The notes beneath the pieces are model-generated. The model was not told the DNA's origin. It ran no database searches and was given only the letters and a program-made list of their open reading frames with translations. DNA of 64,000 nt from contig JALIGW010000001.1 in assembly GCA_023053685.1 (NCBI GenBank), positions 70,151,740 to 70,215,739 of the forward strand, read 5' to 3'. Shown piece by piece: positions 37,637 through 50,751 of this stretch (position 1 is the first letter of the stretch; each line of letters begins with the position of its first letter). The stretch is from Diadophis punctatus similis. Lineage: Eukaryota > Chordata > Lepidosauria > Squamata > Dipsadidae. The position numbers and the translations under genes are program-made.

Positions 37637-37803
37637 CTGGCAAAAAAGGAAGCTGCCACCGAGGTACCTGTGGAGGTATCACTAGCAACACAGGTGGTCT
37701 GGGAACTGGGGAAGCTATATAAGGAAGGTTTATCTGCATTGTAATGGTTCAGTACAGCTTCGGTCAGTCCATCGCGGCCAGACTCGGTGATCAACTGGGA
37801 AAT
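37637..37803 (-). CDS. internal exon of an unidentified host gene
   Basis: A 167-bp exon on the minus strand. The acceptor is a T-rich run ending TTTTTAG just before ATTTCCCAG, and the donor is GCCAG|GTAAGAC. Only one of three frames is open; the other two meet stops. It encodes 55 residues plus two bases: [18 protein letters not shown] at the start, then a Ser/Thr-rich stretch, and VAASFFA before the donor. It has balanced GC, unlike its AT-rich surroundings, and the codons look normal. I do not recognise the protein. The Ser/Thr-rich, low-complexity character suggests a disordered cytoplasmic or nuclear region. No neighbouring exon of the same gene was found, which fits large introns. The exon is probably real; the gene is unknown. 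Confidence 0.8.
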
Positions 37804-40512
<2,709 letters not shown>

Positions 40513-40956
40513 CCGTGATGGCGAACCTATGGCACGCGTGCCACAGGTGGCACGCAGAGCCATATCTGCCGGCACGCGAGCAGTTGCCCTAGCTCAGCTC
40601 CAGCATGCATGTGCGCACTGGTCAGCTGATTTTCGGCTCACGCAGAGACTCTGGGAGGACATTTTCAGCCTCCGGAGGGGTGGGAGAGGGCATTTTTGCC
40701 CTCCCCAGGCTCCAAGAAAGCCTCCGGAGCCTGGGGAGGGCAAAAAACGGGCCTACCGGGCCCACCAGAAGTCAGGAAATGGGGCAGTGGGGGGTCATGC
40801 GCGGGGAATGGGGCATCACAGGGGGTCACATGTGCATGCGCGGGGGGGCGGGGCATGTGGAGGGCATTGAATTATGGGTGTGGGCACGCGTGTGCATGCG
40901 ATAGCACGCGCATGCACGCTTTCGGCACCCGAGGGAAAAAAGGTTCGCCATCACTG
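40513..40956 (-). mobile_element. hAT non-autonomous element, same family as 5828, copy 3
   Basis: The start CCGTGATGGCGAACC and the end GGTTCGCCATCACTG are inverted repeats. CCCTATGA flanks it perfectly (40505-40512 and 40957-40964). It is reversed relative to 5828 and 444 bp long. Open frames inside are GC-rich artefacts. Confidence 0.95.
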
Positions 40957-41195
40957 CCCTATGATATTTCAGCAGTTGTCTTTCCAATAATGGGTCGATT
41001 TTTTTCTTGAGTGGAAAAAATCAGTCACACATATTCCCGAGTAACAGAGGGCTAAGGAGAGCTTATGATGATCACTGATCAGGCCTTCAGCGGGAATTTG
41101 TAAATGACTTGATACATTTAGTCCTTCCTTACCAATCGCTAATTCAGCAACAGTCTCAAATTATGATCATGCTGAAAAACGAGATTAATAAGCAA

Positions 41196-41400
41196 TCTTC
41201 AAACCTGGGGTCACTGCAGCGTATCTGCACATATGTGATTGGGATTTGGGTGCTGAGCATCCAGCATGTGTTTATAATAGTCACACCATCCCATGGTAAT
41301 GTGACCACCATTTGCAAGTTTCTCAACCAGCTTCTGACAAGCAAAGTCAATGGAGAAGTAGGCAGAAAGTTGTAGTCATGTGACATTGTGCTTAACCAGA
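41196..41400 (-). mobile_element. 'CTTACGACC' family element, fragment
   Basis: It has GTCACACCATCCCATGG, TTCTGACAAGCAAAGTCAATGG and GTCATGTGACATTG in the reverse order of the copy at 34758. It is cut at the right by the SINE at 41401. Confidence 0.6.
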
Positions 41401-41633
41401 GATCCCTGATGCCTCAGTGGTTAAAGTGCTGTATTGCAGGCAAAACTCTGCCCACAGCCTGGAATTCGATCCTGACAGAACTCAAGGTCAGCCTTCCCAT
41501 CCTTTCAAAGTCAGTAAAATAAGGACCCAGATTGTTTGGGGCAATATGCAAATAATGTTTCTACATTGTAAAGTACTATGTAAAGCACTATGGGGTGGTA
41601 TACAAGTTTAAATGCTGTTGCTATTGTTATTAA
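41401..41633 (+). mobile_element. tRNA-derived squamate SINE (type A), copy 3
   Basis: The head GCCTCAGTGGTTAAAGTGCT, a B-box-like ATTCGATCCTGAC, and the body GACCCAGATTGTTTGGGGCA are diverged but in the family order. The tail is GCTGTTGCTATTGTTATT. Confidence 0.88.
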
Positions 41634-41690
41634 TGACTGTGGGTGATTTGCATAACAACAACAGGAAGAACTGACTAATTGAAGTCATAA

Positions 41691-41750
41691 GTTGCACTGT
41701 GAGGCGGTATATAAATCTCACAAATAAATAAATAAAATAAATAAATAAGT
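41691..41750 (+). mobile_element. LINE/SINE 3' tail fragment with (AAAT)n
   Basis: GAGGCGGTATATAAATCTCA followed by AAATA units is the L2-type 3' terminus seen in squamate repeats. Confidence 0.55.
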
Positions 41751-43414
41751 CAGTAAGTGAGGTCTCTCTGTATTCAATATTTATTCTATTCTAATAATGG
41801 ATTATAGTTTCAATTGTATTTGTCTCTTAATAATATAAAACAATTGGATAAAACATTTATATTACAATTATGCATTCACTTATAAAGTGAATATCGATGG
41901 ATCCCTATTAGTTCAGAACTAGCTTTGACCTTCCATCTCAAGATTTCAGAAGAGAAGAAAATTAAAACTGGGAACTTTTCAGCCACTTTCGTCACAACTA
42001 TGCTATCTGGCTGGATATGACAGCTTCACAATAGGGGAGAAAAGTCTTAAGTTAATTATCATATCTGAAAACCTGAAACAGAAAAAAAAAGTCCAAACAA
42101 CATACTCTCTCCACCCATAAATTTCTCCAATTAAGTTTGAAACTGCTCCTATAACCAAGTTTTATTTTAAACCAACAGAATATGTGCCTATAATCCTCTA
42201 ACACACCAAGAAAGATATAATAGAAATAATAAAACACATACACAGCATGGATTTTTCATAAATAACAGCTGCTGCTTTTTCTGAAAATGCCTACCGGTAG
42301 TTCAAAAGGAAAACTCCGACAAATACAGTAGTTGCTCCCTTCCCTTACTCATATGTTCCATCAGGAAGCTAATTCTTTTGTGGGTAGAGGTTTAGGATAG
42401 GTTAATGGGATAAGTACTGAGTGGGTCCTTTGTCAATATAGTCGCAGGATATCACTGCCAGCAACAACAGTCAATGCAATCTTTATGCTGTATACATAAA
42501 AACACTTTTAAGTGTAAGTGGGCAGCACAAATACATTCTTTTTTAAATTCCTATTCTTTGTTCTGACCATAAAGTTAAAAAAACCATGTAGCCCTTCTAC
42601 TTTCTTCCTCAAGAACAGCAGCCATTGAAAATTGGTCTCTTTTAAGATTAATGAGATGCAATAAGAATTTGCTAACATACTACTAGAAGTATCTACCAAA
42701 ATATTGTACAGGGAAAATATTTAAAAAAAATTAATGTTATTTGTCCCCAAACTCATCTAATATACCATAAGTAGCTCTGCTTAATTAATGGTTTTCTATT
42801 GAACAGGAGGCTTGGAACTCATAAAGAGAAGCGTCTCAATGTGGAATATTTAAAATGGTTTAGTTCTATTTGGGAAAGATGCTTCAAGGCACAAAGCACC
42901 ACCATAATTTTACATCTTTATTTGTAGTAATGCAATCTAAAAACTTAACATTCTGCCTCCCAGGCCTTTAACAAATTATCATATTGGTCACATGGTAGAT
43001 ACAGTACAAGCATGTACAAGCACTTCTAGATTATTATTATGTTGGTCACATTGTCAGCCAGATGTTTAGACTGGAAGTGGCATTTTTGTTCACTTGAGTC
43101 CTTCCCAAGGACCTGGGACAGGCATATGTTGTTAATAATATTAAAAATATAGTTGCAGGGTGTAAACTGTTCCAAATAAAGCTGCCTTTTGCAACTGACT
43201 GATGGTGAATTTGTCAGTGCCAATGATATTCAAATAATGCTCCAGGTGTTTTGGAATAGCACCTATTACTATTGATACTATATTTGCTTTCTTTGCCACA
43301 GTTCATTATCCAAATTTTTTTGTCTTTCTTATCAACAGTTAAGTCTGAGACATTGTATGACACTTGCCTCTCTGAATTCTAAAATCCCAGAGTACCCTAG
43401 CTTCCTCTTTCATG
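41751..43414. other. non-coding stretch
   Basis: No gene recognised. The part from about 43020 to 43400 may be a decayed LINE 3' region, but I could not establish this. Confidence 0.4.
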
Positions 43415-43500
43415 AACCAATGGTGTCCCACAAGGTTCTGTCTTGTCCCTAACCTGTTCGACACTCACAGGAAACTGCTGGGAAGAGCACCAAGTTTTGG

Positions 43501-43732
43501 AATAGCAATAGCAATAGCACTTAGACTTATATACCACTTCATAGCTCTCTCTAAGCGGTTTACAGAGTCAGCATATTGCCCCCAACAATGCCCTCTTTTT
43601 ACCCACCTTGGAAGGATGGAAGGCTGAGTCAACCTTGAGTTGGTGAGAATCGAACTGCCAAACTACCGGCAGCTGGCAGTCAGCAAAAATAGCCTGCAGT
43701 GCTGCTTTCTAACCACTGCACTACCACAGCTC
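43501..43732 (-). mobile_element. tRNA-derived squamate SINE (type A), copy 4
   Basis: The tail AATAGCAATAGCAATAGCAC is at the left, the body CATATTGCCCCCAACAATGC inside, and the head complement ACCACTGCACTACCACAGCT at the right. Confidence 0.92.
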
Positions 43733-43959
43733 TTATCAAGTGCCAAAACTACATTATTCCTTTTGTTGAATTGCAGAGAACCAATAAGACCATTTTGTAG
43801 TATCTAATAACAGGCTGGACAAACTGAAATTAAATTTAAACAAAAATGAGAGGTTGTAGGTTAACCTGAAGTTGTGAATGGAACTTCCACTGATTTTGGG
43901 TAGGGATGCTGAAAAAAACACATGTTCATAGTTACAAATGCTCTTTGATTCTTGGAGTC

Positions 43960-44278
43960 CCAGCAGATTTTACTCTGCTAATCGCTGCTGACTATAAGGG
44001 TGGCACTCAACTCTGTTTTGAGGTGATGAGCCAGTATTGTCCAAAGACGTTTCCATGGTCATGTGGCCAGCAAGACATCGTGGAGCACGTCCTCCCCCCA
44101 CTTAAGTGGTACCTATTTATTTACTTGCATTTGCATACTTCTGAACTTCTAGGTGGGCAGGAGCTAGGTGAAGACAGACACTCACCCTGTCTCGCGATGC
44201 TGGGTCTCGAACCAGGCTGTCAGCTTTCCAGGCTGACAAGTCCAGCATCTTAACAGCTGAACCATCATACTGCCCTCT
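43960..44278 (-). mobile_element. tRNA-derived SINE (type B), copy 2
   Basis: It shares TTTCCATGGTCATGTGGCCA and AAGTGGTACCTATTTATTTA with 18513, and a minus-strand B box GTTCGAGACCCAG. The left boundary is approximate. Confidence 0.82.
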
Positions 44279-45104
44279 TTGTTCTTAACTATTGCTGAAT
44301 TTGTAGGCAGACACTATCCTAGGAAGAACTTTGCACAGTACCAATTGTGACCCTTGCTGAGCCAGTGAGTATTCAGTGAGCCAATCATCATCTTTGTAAC
44401 ATCCTGTCTTGATTATTACAAGTTCTACATGGAATTACCCTTGAAAAGGTGTCAAGAGGCTACACCTGATATAAATTGCAGCAACTAGGTAGCAAACACA
44501 GAAAACATATGATGCTAGTATTGGTTTATATGCAGTTGTTGCCAATGATTTGCCAGGTACATCTTAACATTTTGGTAAAGAACATTAGTCCTATATTATT
44601 TAAGATTGGACTGTCTGAGGAACTGCTTCTCTGGTTAGAAATCTGTTTGGCTTCAGTTGTTAAGAACTACCAAAGACTCTTTTTTTTCAAGTTACATTCA
44701 CTGCCAAAGGTCCATCTTTCTGACACATAGAAGGCTTTCCTCCTATTCTGCTTTCATACTATACAATGTTCCTCCTTTTGCATTAGGCTTGGCCCATCTC
44801 ACCATGTTAAAAACTATAAAGATTTTATTTACAATTTATATAGCCATCCATCTCACTATACAATGATAATGTAAGAACAAGATGCATCTCTTTTGCTGGG
44901 TGCTCAATTGTTTTAATATTTAGTTTACTGTTAATTTTAATCTGTATTTTTAATATTTTACAGTATTGTGCGTTTTAAATTTTGTTAGCTGCATTGAATA
45001 TTGAATATATTAAACACATATATTAACATGTATAATTAATTACACACACAGTGTGTAATTAAAAAAGTACTTAAAACTGATGGGGTGAATTACCAGTCGC
45101 ATAG

Positions 45105-45475
45105 CAAACAGACCAGTTGAAAGCACCTTGGAATTACACAGGAAAAGATCAGACAGGGCCCAAAAATTCAGCTCAATGGGGAGAACAAGAGCCACAGCAT
45201 CGACACATATGCCCTGTTAGTCATCAGACACCCTGGCCGTATATTTAGCTGTCAAAAGCAGGACATGAAAGCTATCAATGTGAAGACCCAGAAGCTCCTC
45301 ACAATGTACAGAGGTTTCGGCCCCAAGTTGAACACCCACAGAATGTACACCAGCTGGAAAGAGGGCAAGCTGGGTCTGGTGAATGGCAAAGACACTGTCC
45401 TGGATAAAATCCAGAGCATCCAGGAATACATCAGAAACTTAGGAAGAACATGCTCTAATCGATCGGGCTGTTAAA
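45105..45475 (+). pseudogene. LINE reverse-transcriptase fragment (R2/R4-like)
   Basis: Plus strand, one long frame: IDTYALLVIRHPGRIFS, then VKTQKLLTMYRGF, then YTSWKEGKLGLV and IQEYIRN. It matches the block INTYALPVIRYPAG...VKTRKLLTMHGGFHPK of R2/R4-like LINE proteins, which lies upstream of the part seen at 7370-9903. It ends shortly after IRNLG, and no continuation was found, so it is truncated at both sides. Relatively few mutations suggest it is younger than the L2 relics. Confidence 0.85.
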
Positions 45476-46827
45476 AGTAACTTTTAACAATAACAATGGA
45501 TGATCTTGTACCTTCGATTTGCAAGATTATGTTAATGTAACCTTACAGTAAAATGAAATTAGCTGATCTGATTTTGTTTCCTGTCTGGTTTAGCTGGGAC
45601 ATGAGGCAGTAGAGGGGAAGGGGGTTGTGGGGGGGGGGAATGCAAATCCAAATGGAGGCACACATGTATGTACACTATCACATTTCATTCTAAATTAAAG
45701 TCCCTGTTATATGTTCTCTCAGGAAATTTAAGGCTGGAAAAAGCTTCTGGATTTAGAAGTAAAACCAACATTTCCAATTCTTCCTAACCTGGACTGACAC
45801 ATGCTGAGTTTTTGGATGAGCTTTTGGAAAAGTTGTTCAGCTGATTGTACAAGGTCTGGGTGTTCTTCTGGCCAAGTGAGTTTATGTTTGTTTGTTTGCC
45901 AAACTAATGATCAGAGCTAAGGGGGGAAAAAACTTATAGCTTCAGGAGACTCTCTGATTAACTTCTGCACAGATGAGCATTCCTGAGCCAGGAGCTCAGC
46001 CTCAGTCAGCACTCTTAAGAAAGCAAATAAGCAACTATGAGCTTACAACAAAAGCAAGCAAACAGAAGAGCAAATAGAAACATGGGAGCGCTGTGAGGGA
46101 AGTGAGGGGAAAAGAACAAACAAGCTTCAGGCCTTGCAAAAGGACAGAACTGTGAAAGCAGTCCTAATGACTTCTGCAGAACTCTTGCTGCTGGAGGAGA
46201 ACATAAAAGGACCATAGGCTAGTGTTTCCTCTTTATGGGTTATCATGAAAGGGGAACACGGCAAAAACATGAGAAATTCTCAGTGAAGAACAGCAGAAAG
46301 AGACTTCCAAAGAGGAAAGGGTACAAGATATGTCCAGGAGCAGAGAGACAAGAGTTGGACACCAAGAGGAAGAATAAGTTTCAATGGGGGAAAAGTGAGT
46401 ACTTGGAAGCATGTTAAAGAGTAAGCACAGGCAAGCCAGTGCCAATCGATACATTTGAAACTCGGAATGTGGGAGGTGAACTCCAACCACCTGAAATAGT
46501 TCTACCATCCCAGCATCTCCAGGACAATGGAAAAGATTCTCAACTCCACAGGGGTCAACAAAACCAAATCACTCCGGTGATGAAGAAAAAAAATGAGTGG
46601 GGGTGGAAGACGTTATTGCAAGAAATAAAAGTAGGCTGTTGCACAAATCCAAGATATGTTAGAAAAGATCACCAAAATCCATCAAACTGACAGTAAGTAC
46701 TTTTTAAGTGAAAAACAATGTAAAGTTTAATTTTGGTAAAGCTGTTTTTTCTTTTCTAACATACAAGCTCCTTTAAACACAAACTTATATAATACATGGG
46801 CAGAGAATTCAAAAACTACTCTGCATG
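45476..46827. other. non-coding stretch with overlapping open frames
   Basis: No recognised gene. Frames at 46235-46417 and 46439-46690 (plus) are lysine- and glutamine-rich and adjoin each other. A poly-G run lies at 45631-45639. It could be a decayed retroelement. Confidence 0.35.
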
Positions 46828-46980
46828 ATGACCTCGAGTTACGACCGTAATGGAGCCTGCCTATTACAGTAGAATGTCAGGACGGTGTTAAGTGAACAGG
46901 TCACTTAATGAATCCCTATCCCTGCTCTCCACAATACATTCATTGAACGAATACAAAGGTTGTTAAGTAGAATATGGGGT
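46828..46980. mobile_element. 'CTTACGACC' family element, fragment
   Basis: GACCTCGAGTTACGACCGTA at the left resembles the end at 34758, followed by GTTAAGTGAACAGG and GGTTGTTAAGTAGAA. Diverged and truncated. Confidence 0.5.
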
Positions 46981-47288
46981 TCCTCAAGAGTTGAGATCCT
47001 AGTGCAAGCACAAGCATAATGCCTCCAAACTCCCCCCACCCCCTCACATACCTCGTGCTCTGCTTTCCACCCTTAGGGTCTCCACAGCCACTGGGGACTT
47101 ACCCACTTTGTCACGGATTGCTCACTTACCTTTCAAAGATCTCCATAGCTCAGAATATCAGGATAAAGAAGGAGGACAGGCTGATCCATTGCTGGGCCAT
47201 GTGGAAGAATTCCACAAGTGTCATCTTTTCCTGAGATATGAGTGAAGCTCTCTCTTTTCCTTTCATCGTTAGATGTTAGCCTTCCCTC
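46981..47288. other. short unassigned stretch
   Basis: No gene or repeat recognised. Confidence 0.5.
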
Positions 47289-47638
47289 CAGTGATGAAAT
47301 CCATTTTTTTTAACTACTGGTTCTGTGGGCGAGGCTTGGTGGACGTGGTGTGGCTTGGTGAGCATGGCTTGGTGGACATGGCAGGGGAAGGAAACTGCAA
47401 AATCTCCATTCCCACCGCACTCCAGAGGAAGGATACTGCAAAATCCCCATTCCCTCCTCACTCCTGGGGGAAGGATATTGCAAAATCTCCATTCCCACCC
47501 CACTCTGGGGCCAGCCAGAGGTGGTATTTGCCAGTTCTCCGAACTACTCAAAATTTCCGCTACCGGTTCTCTGAACTACTCAAAATTTCCGCTACCGGTT
47601 CTCCAGAGCCTGTCAGAACCTGCTGGATTTCACCCCTG
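47289..47638 (+). mobile_element. hAT MITE (CAGGGGTGAAATTC family), expanded copy
   Basis: The ends CAGTGATGAAATCC and GGATTTCACCCCTG are inverted repeats. CTTCCCTC flanks it perfectly (47281-47288 and 47639-47646). Compared with the 192-bp copy at 14653, it has three units of a GCAAAATCTCCATTCCC-type repeat and two of AACTACTCAAAATTTCCGCT, giving 350 bp. The open frames across it are artefacts. Confidence 0.95.
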
Positions 47639-47931
47639 CTTCCCTCCCCGCAACAAAAGCTTATGGCAAGTGAGAGAAGGGGCGTTGGTCTTACCTGATA
47701 CGCTCCATCTCGTAGCAGTGGAGACAGCATCCATATATGGGTTAACTCCGTCTATTATCCAATCAGGACTGAGTCTGCAAAGTAGATGACATGCCTCCTC
47801 ACCATGTGACTTCCGCTTTTTTGACGAAGGCGTGAGTGCAGACAGGCGTGGTGCTCCCAGCGCTGAAGAAGATCACCCAAGGCAAGGACGGATGCCAGCC
47901 GGGTGGGGATGGATGCTGTCTCCACTGCTAC

Positions 47932-47949
47932 AAGATGGAGCACATCAGG
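47932..47949. repeat. target-site duplication of the L1 derivative, left copy
   Basis: AAGATGGAGCACATCAGG, repeated exactly at 50662-50679. The sequence belongs to the DIRS inverted repeat, so it also shows the insertion target. Confidence 0.93.
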
Positions 47950-48603
47950 AGGACTCCCGGTTCTGGCTCGCGGCATCGCAGACGCTCCTCGGTGAGCGCC
48001 TTTCCAACTCCCCGTTAACAGCTGTTTGGCGGCTTGAAAATCTCTGCCCCGGGCAAAGGGGAGAGATGAGAGCCGGACAGCTGGGGTAGAGCCCCCCCTA
48101 GTGCCCCAGGTGCCAGCCAGGGGCGCGAAAGGTGAGGGCTCCCCAGCCAGCCTGTCTCCTGCTCCGGGGACTTGGAAACCTCCGCTTTTGCGGAGCAAGA
48201 TGCCGTGACCACCGCTGCTTCTTGAATGAGATTATAACTACTTAATGGACTATAGAAGCAGACAGAGAGAAACAGGATCTTAAATGGGCAAGTACTGAAA
48301 TTTTTTTCTTTCAACTCCACTGCTGACTTTCACTTCGGAAGAAACTAAGTAACAGTTAATAAGCAACAATATGGCGATCGGAGAAAGTGGGAGGAGAAGT
48401 GAAAGTGACTTTCGTTTCGCTAGCGGCTTTTTTTCTTATGGAAATTTTTGACTTTGGAAACTGGCTTTACTCTGTCTCTCGATTCTGGATTGAATAATAA
48501 CTGACAATTTTTTTAAAAAATAAAAAACTATCTGGCTTTGGAACTTAAAAGAATTTTAACTAGAGACTTGGCTTTTTCTTTGTTCTCCTCTAGAAATACT
48601 AAA

Positions 48604-49721
48604 ATGGCTTCAAAGTTTGGAAAGACTATTTTGAATAAAAGAACGGACCATTCCTCTGGTCATATTTCCAAAATGCAACTTTTCACTGAATTAACACCCC
48701 CAAAATCTTTAACACCTGAAAATTTAATAAGTACCTTAAAGATCATGAAAAATGAACTTATTGCGGAATTTAACCAAAAAATCAGTGAAATAGATAATAA
48801 AATACAGGCTGCTTTAAAGAATACTGACCAACAAATTAGGAACGACGTGTTGGAGGATGTAAAGGTTTAGCAACAAATATCAAAGTCTTGGCAAATCACA
48901 TTGAAGAAAATAAACAAGTTTTGACAACTTCGGTGGAATACATAGATAAAATACAAAATGATATTGCAAATTTTGAAACAGAGATGTTAATGACGCAATT
49001 CAGATCTATGGAATTTGCCATAAGGGTCAGGGGGTTGAAAGAGGGATTATATGAAGATTTGAAAGGAAGGATGGTGGAGGCTTTGGAGCAGGTGTCTGGA
49101 TTGTCTAAAGAAGAACTAGCCAGGCAAATTGATAAAATATACAGAATCAACTCCTGGTATGCAAAACAAAAACACCTACCAAGGGACATTGTAATATATT
49201 TTACTACAAGAGCCTTACGGAATAGAATTATACAGGCAACGTTTAAGAATAACCTTCAGGTGAATGGCCAGGAACTAATGATATGGAAAGAAATTCCCTC
49301 TAAAATGCTCAAAGCCAGAAAAGATTATACCTTTCTGATTGATGAATTTAAAAGGCTAAACTTACAATATAAATGGGAAGCACCAACAGGAGTCGCAGTG
49401 AAATTTCTGGGAAAAAGATACCGGCTTAATACGATAGAGAAAGCTACTGAATTTTATGTCAACGTTTTAAAGGCTGATATATCCAAGATTCCAGAGGAAA
49501 GATGTATGAAAATGAAAGAGGAGGAGGAGGGAAAGCCATCCCATCCTGCTCAAATCGAAGCAGTTCTACAGAATTCAAGTGATTGGCAGAGCCAGACAGA
49601 TGTCTACAATGTGGAAAAGGAGATGGAAGATCGGGGTCAGATGGGAGGCGAGCTGACAAATATAAAATTATCAAGTTACAAAAAGATGCAACCATCAAGA
49701 TACGACAAGATGCAGCGTTGA
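48604..49721 (+). pseudogene. L1-type ORF1 (RNA-binding nucleic-acid chaperone), one frameshift
   Basis: The ATG at 48604 opens MASKFGKTILNKRTDH. The first part (to 48870) is a charged region that ends in a likely coiled coil (FNQKISEIDNKIQAALKNTD). A single-base shift near 48861-48870 moves the frame, after which ANHIEENKQVLTTSVEYIDK continues the coil. The RRM-like domain starts at about MEFAIRVRGLKEG and includes RDIVIYFTTRALRNRI. The C-terminal domain carries KMLKARKDYTFLIDEFKRLN and VAVKFLGKRYRLNTIEKATE. Total about 370 codons, like L1 ORF1. In L1 this protein trimerises, coats the RNA and aids target-primed reverse transcription. Apart from the shift the frame is intact, so the copy is fairly young. 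Confidence 0.9.
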
Positions 49722-49848
49722 ATGGACAGATGGTTGCTAATGGACAGATGGTTGCTAATATGACTGTATTTTTCTTTTTCCCTTCTTTCCTTCTTTTTCT
49801 CTCTTTACTTCTTGTATTTTTCTTTTTCTTTTGTTTTCTTTCTCTATC

Positions 49849-50400
49849 CTATTATTATTACTAATATTTTTTAAAGATTCAGAACTTTTTTGAAGCTAAC
49901 AATCTGATATACAGTAATATTATGCTACTAATATAGTGGTTGATTTTATGATGAAGCTTAAGATTTCTGTATTTTATATCTAGTTATTATTTGTGTAATA
50001 TTCATTTAAGTTTTATTTAATTTTGAGAAAGAATTGAAATTTTTAATTTTTATTTAAAATTATTAAGTTATAAAATATCATAACTAGAGTTAAAAATTTG
50101 TTTGAAAGGAAGGCTTATTCAAAGTTTGGAGTTAGTGCTGAATGTATAGGATAGATTGCATCTCTCCTTTTTTTTAGCTTTCTTTCTCTCTATATATATA
50201 TATTTTTTACTATTATTATTATTAATAATAATAACATTTTTTAGAGACTTAGATCTTTTCCGAAGTTAATAACCTGATATATAGTAATGTTATGCTATTT
50301 ATATAGTGGTTGACTTTATGATGAAGTTTAAGGGTTTTGTATTTAATACTTGGTTATTGTCTATGTAATATTTACTTAAGTTCTATTTAATAGTGAAGAA
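49849..50400. repeat. 370-bp tandem duplication in the L1-derivative 3' region
   Basis: CTGATATACAGTAATATTATGC at 49904 recurs as CTGATATATAGTAATGTTATGC at 50274, and TGATGAAGCTTAAG recurs as TGATGAAGTTTAAG. The units are diverged, so the duplication predates the insertion. Confidence 0.85.
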
Positions 50401-50560
50401 ATGCTCTGTAGGGTAGATGATGGAAAGGAGGAGGAAGGAATTTTTATGTGTACAATTCGGAGTTGAAATTTTAAACAATAAGGTGGAAATAAAAAAAAAT
50501 TTAAATTTAATTTAAATTTACTTTATTGATATTATGCCCTGTATTCTCTCTGGGAAGTCC

Positions 50561-50607
50561 GGGGGGGAGAGGGGTGGGTGGGTTAGGGTTAGGGGGATAG
50601 GGGGGAG
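50561..50607 (+). other. G-rich tract near the 3' end of the L1 derivative
   Basis: Runs of three to seven G, with TTAGGG-like units inside, on the RNA-sense strand and about 30 bases before AATAAA. Mammalian L1 3' regions have a similar G-rich, quadruplex-prone tract. Confidence 0.75.
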
Positions 50608-50637
50608 AAAAATAAAAAAATGTTTGTACTTTGTACT

Positions 50638-50643
50638 AATAAA
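50638..50643 (+). terminator. polyadenylation signal of the L1 derivative
   Basis: AATAAA, 13 bases before the A tail (50656-50663). Confidence 0.8.
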
Positions 50644-50751
50644 ACTTTTTGAATTAAAAAAAAGATGGAGCACATCAGGTAAGACCAATGCCCCATCTCT
50701 ATGCTAGTGGAGACAGCATCCATATATGGGACATACCAAAGCTGGCTGTCT

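Larger units (their letters stand above)
43415..44960 (+). pseudogene. L2-type LINE relic split by two SINEs
   Basis: The first piece (43415-43500) reads, across frames, a VPQGSVLSPNLF-like block, the reverse transcriptase signature after the YADD region of L2. The second (43733-43905) reads LDKLKLNLNKNE, which matches NRLKLNPDKTE. The third (44279-44960) begins near SLDYYKF-like sequence and ends with an L2-like 3' region. Type A and type B SINEs separate the pieces. Each has stops, so it is an old dead copy. Confidence 0.65.
47950..50663 (+). mobile_element. L1 derivative with ORF1 only (half-L1 type)
   Basis: A 2.7-kb element bounded by an 18-bp target duplication. Order: a 5' untranslated region (47950-48603), ORF1 (48604-49721), a 3' region containing a 370-bp tandem duplication (49849-50400), a G-rich tract (50561-50607), AATAAA (50638-50643) and a short A tail. 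There is no ORF2 (no endonuclease or reverse transcriptase) between ORF1 and the tail, so this copy needed outside enzymes. The presence of a 5' untranslated region next to a clean target duplication argues that the insertion is full length and not a truncated L1. The design resembles mammalian HAL1 elements. Confidence 0.88.

Noticed and set aside
40529..41010. Frames of 99-113 residues
   Set aside because: Inside the hAT element 40513-40956, matching the artefact frames of its relatives.
45265..45474. Small host gene of 69 residues
   Set aside because: It matches a LINE reverse transcriptase block and extends upstream in the same frame without a start.
50574..50597. TTAGGG-like units as an interstitial telomere
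   Set aside because: Only two units within the G-rich tract of the L1 derivative. The few units at 21737 and 52690 are equally short.
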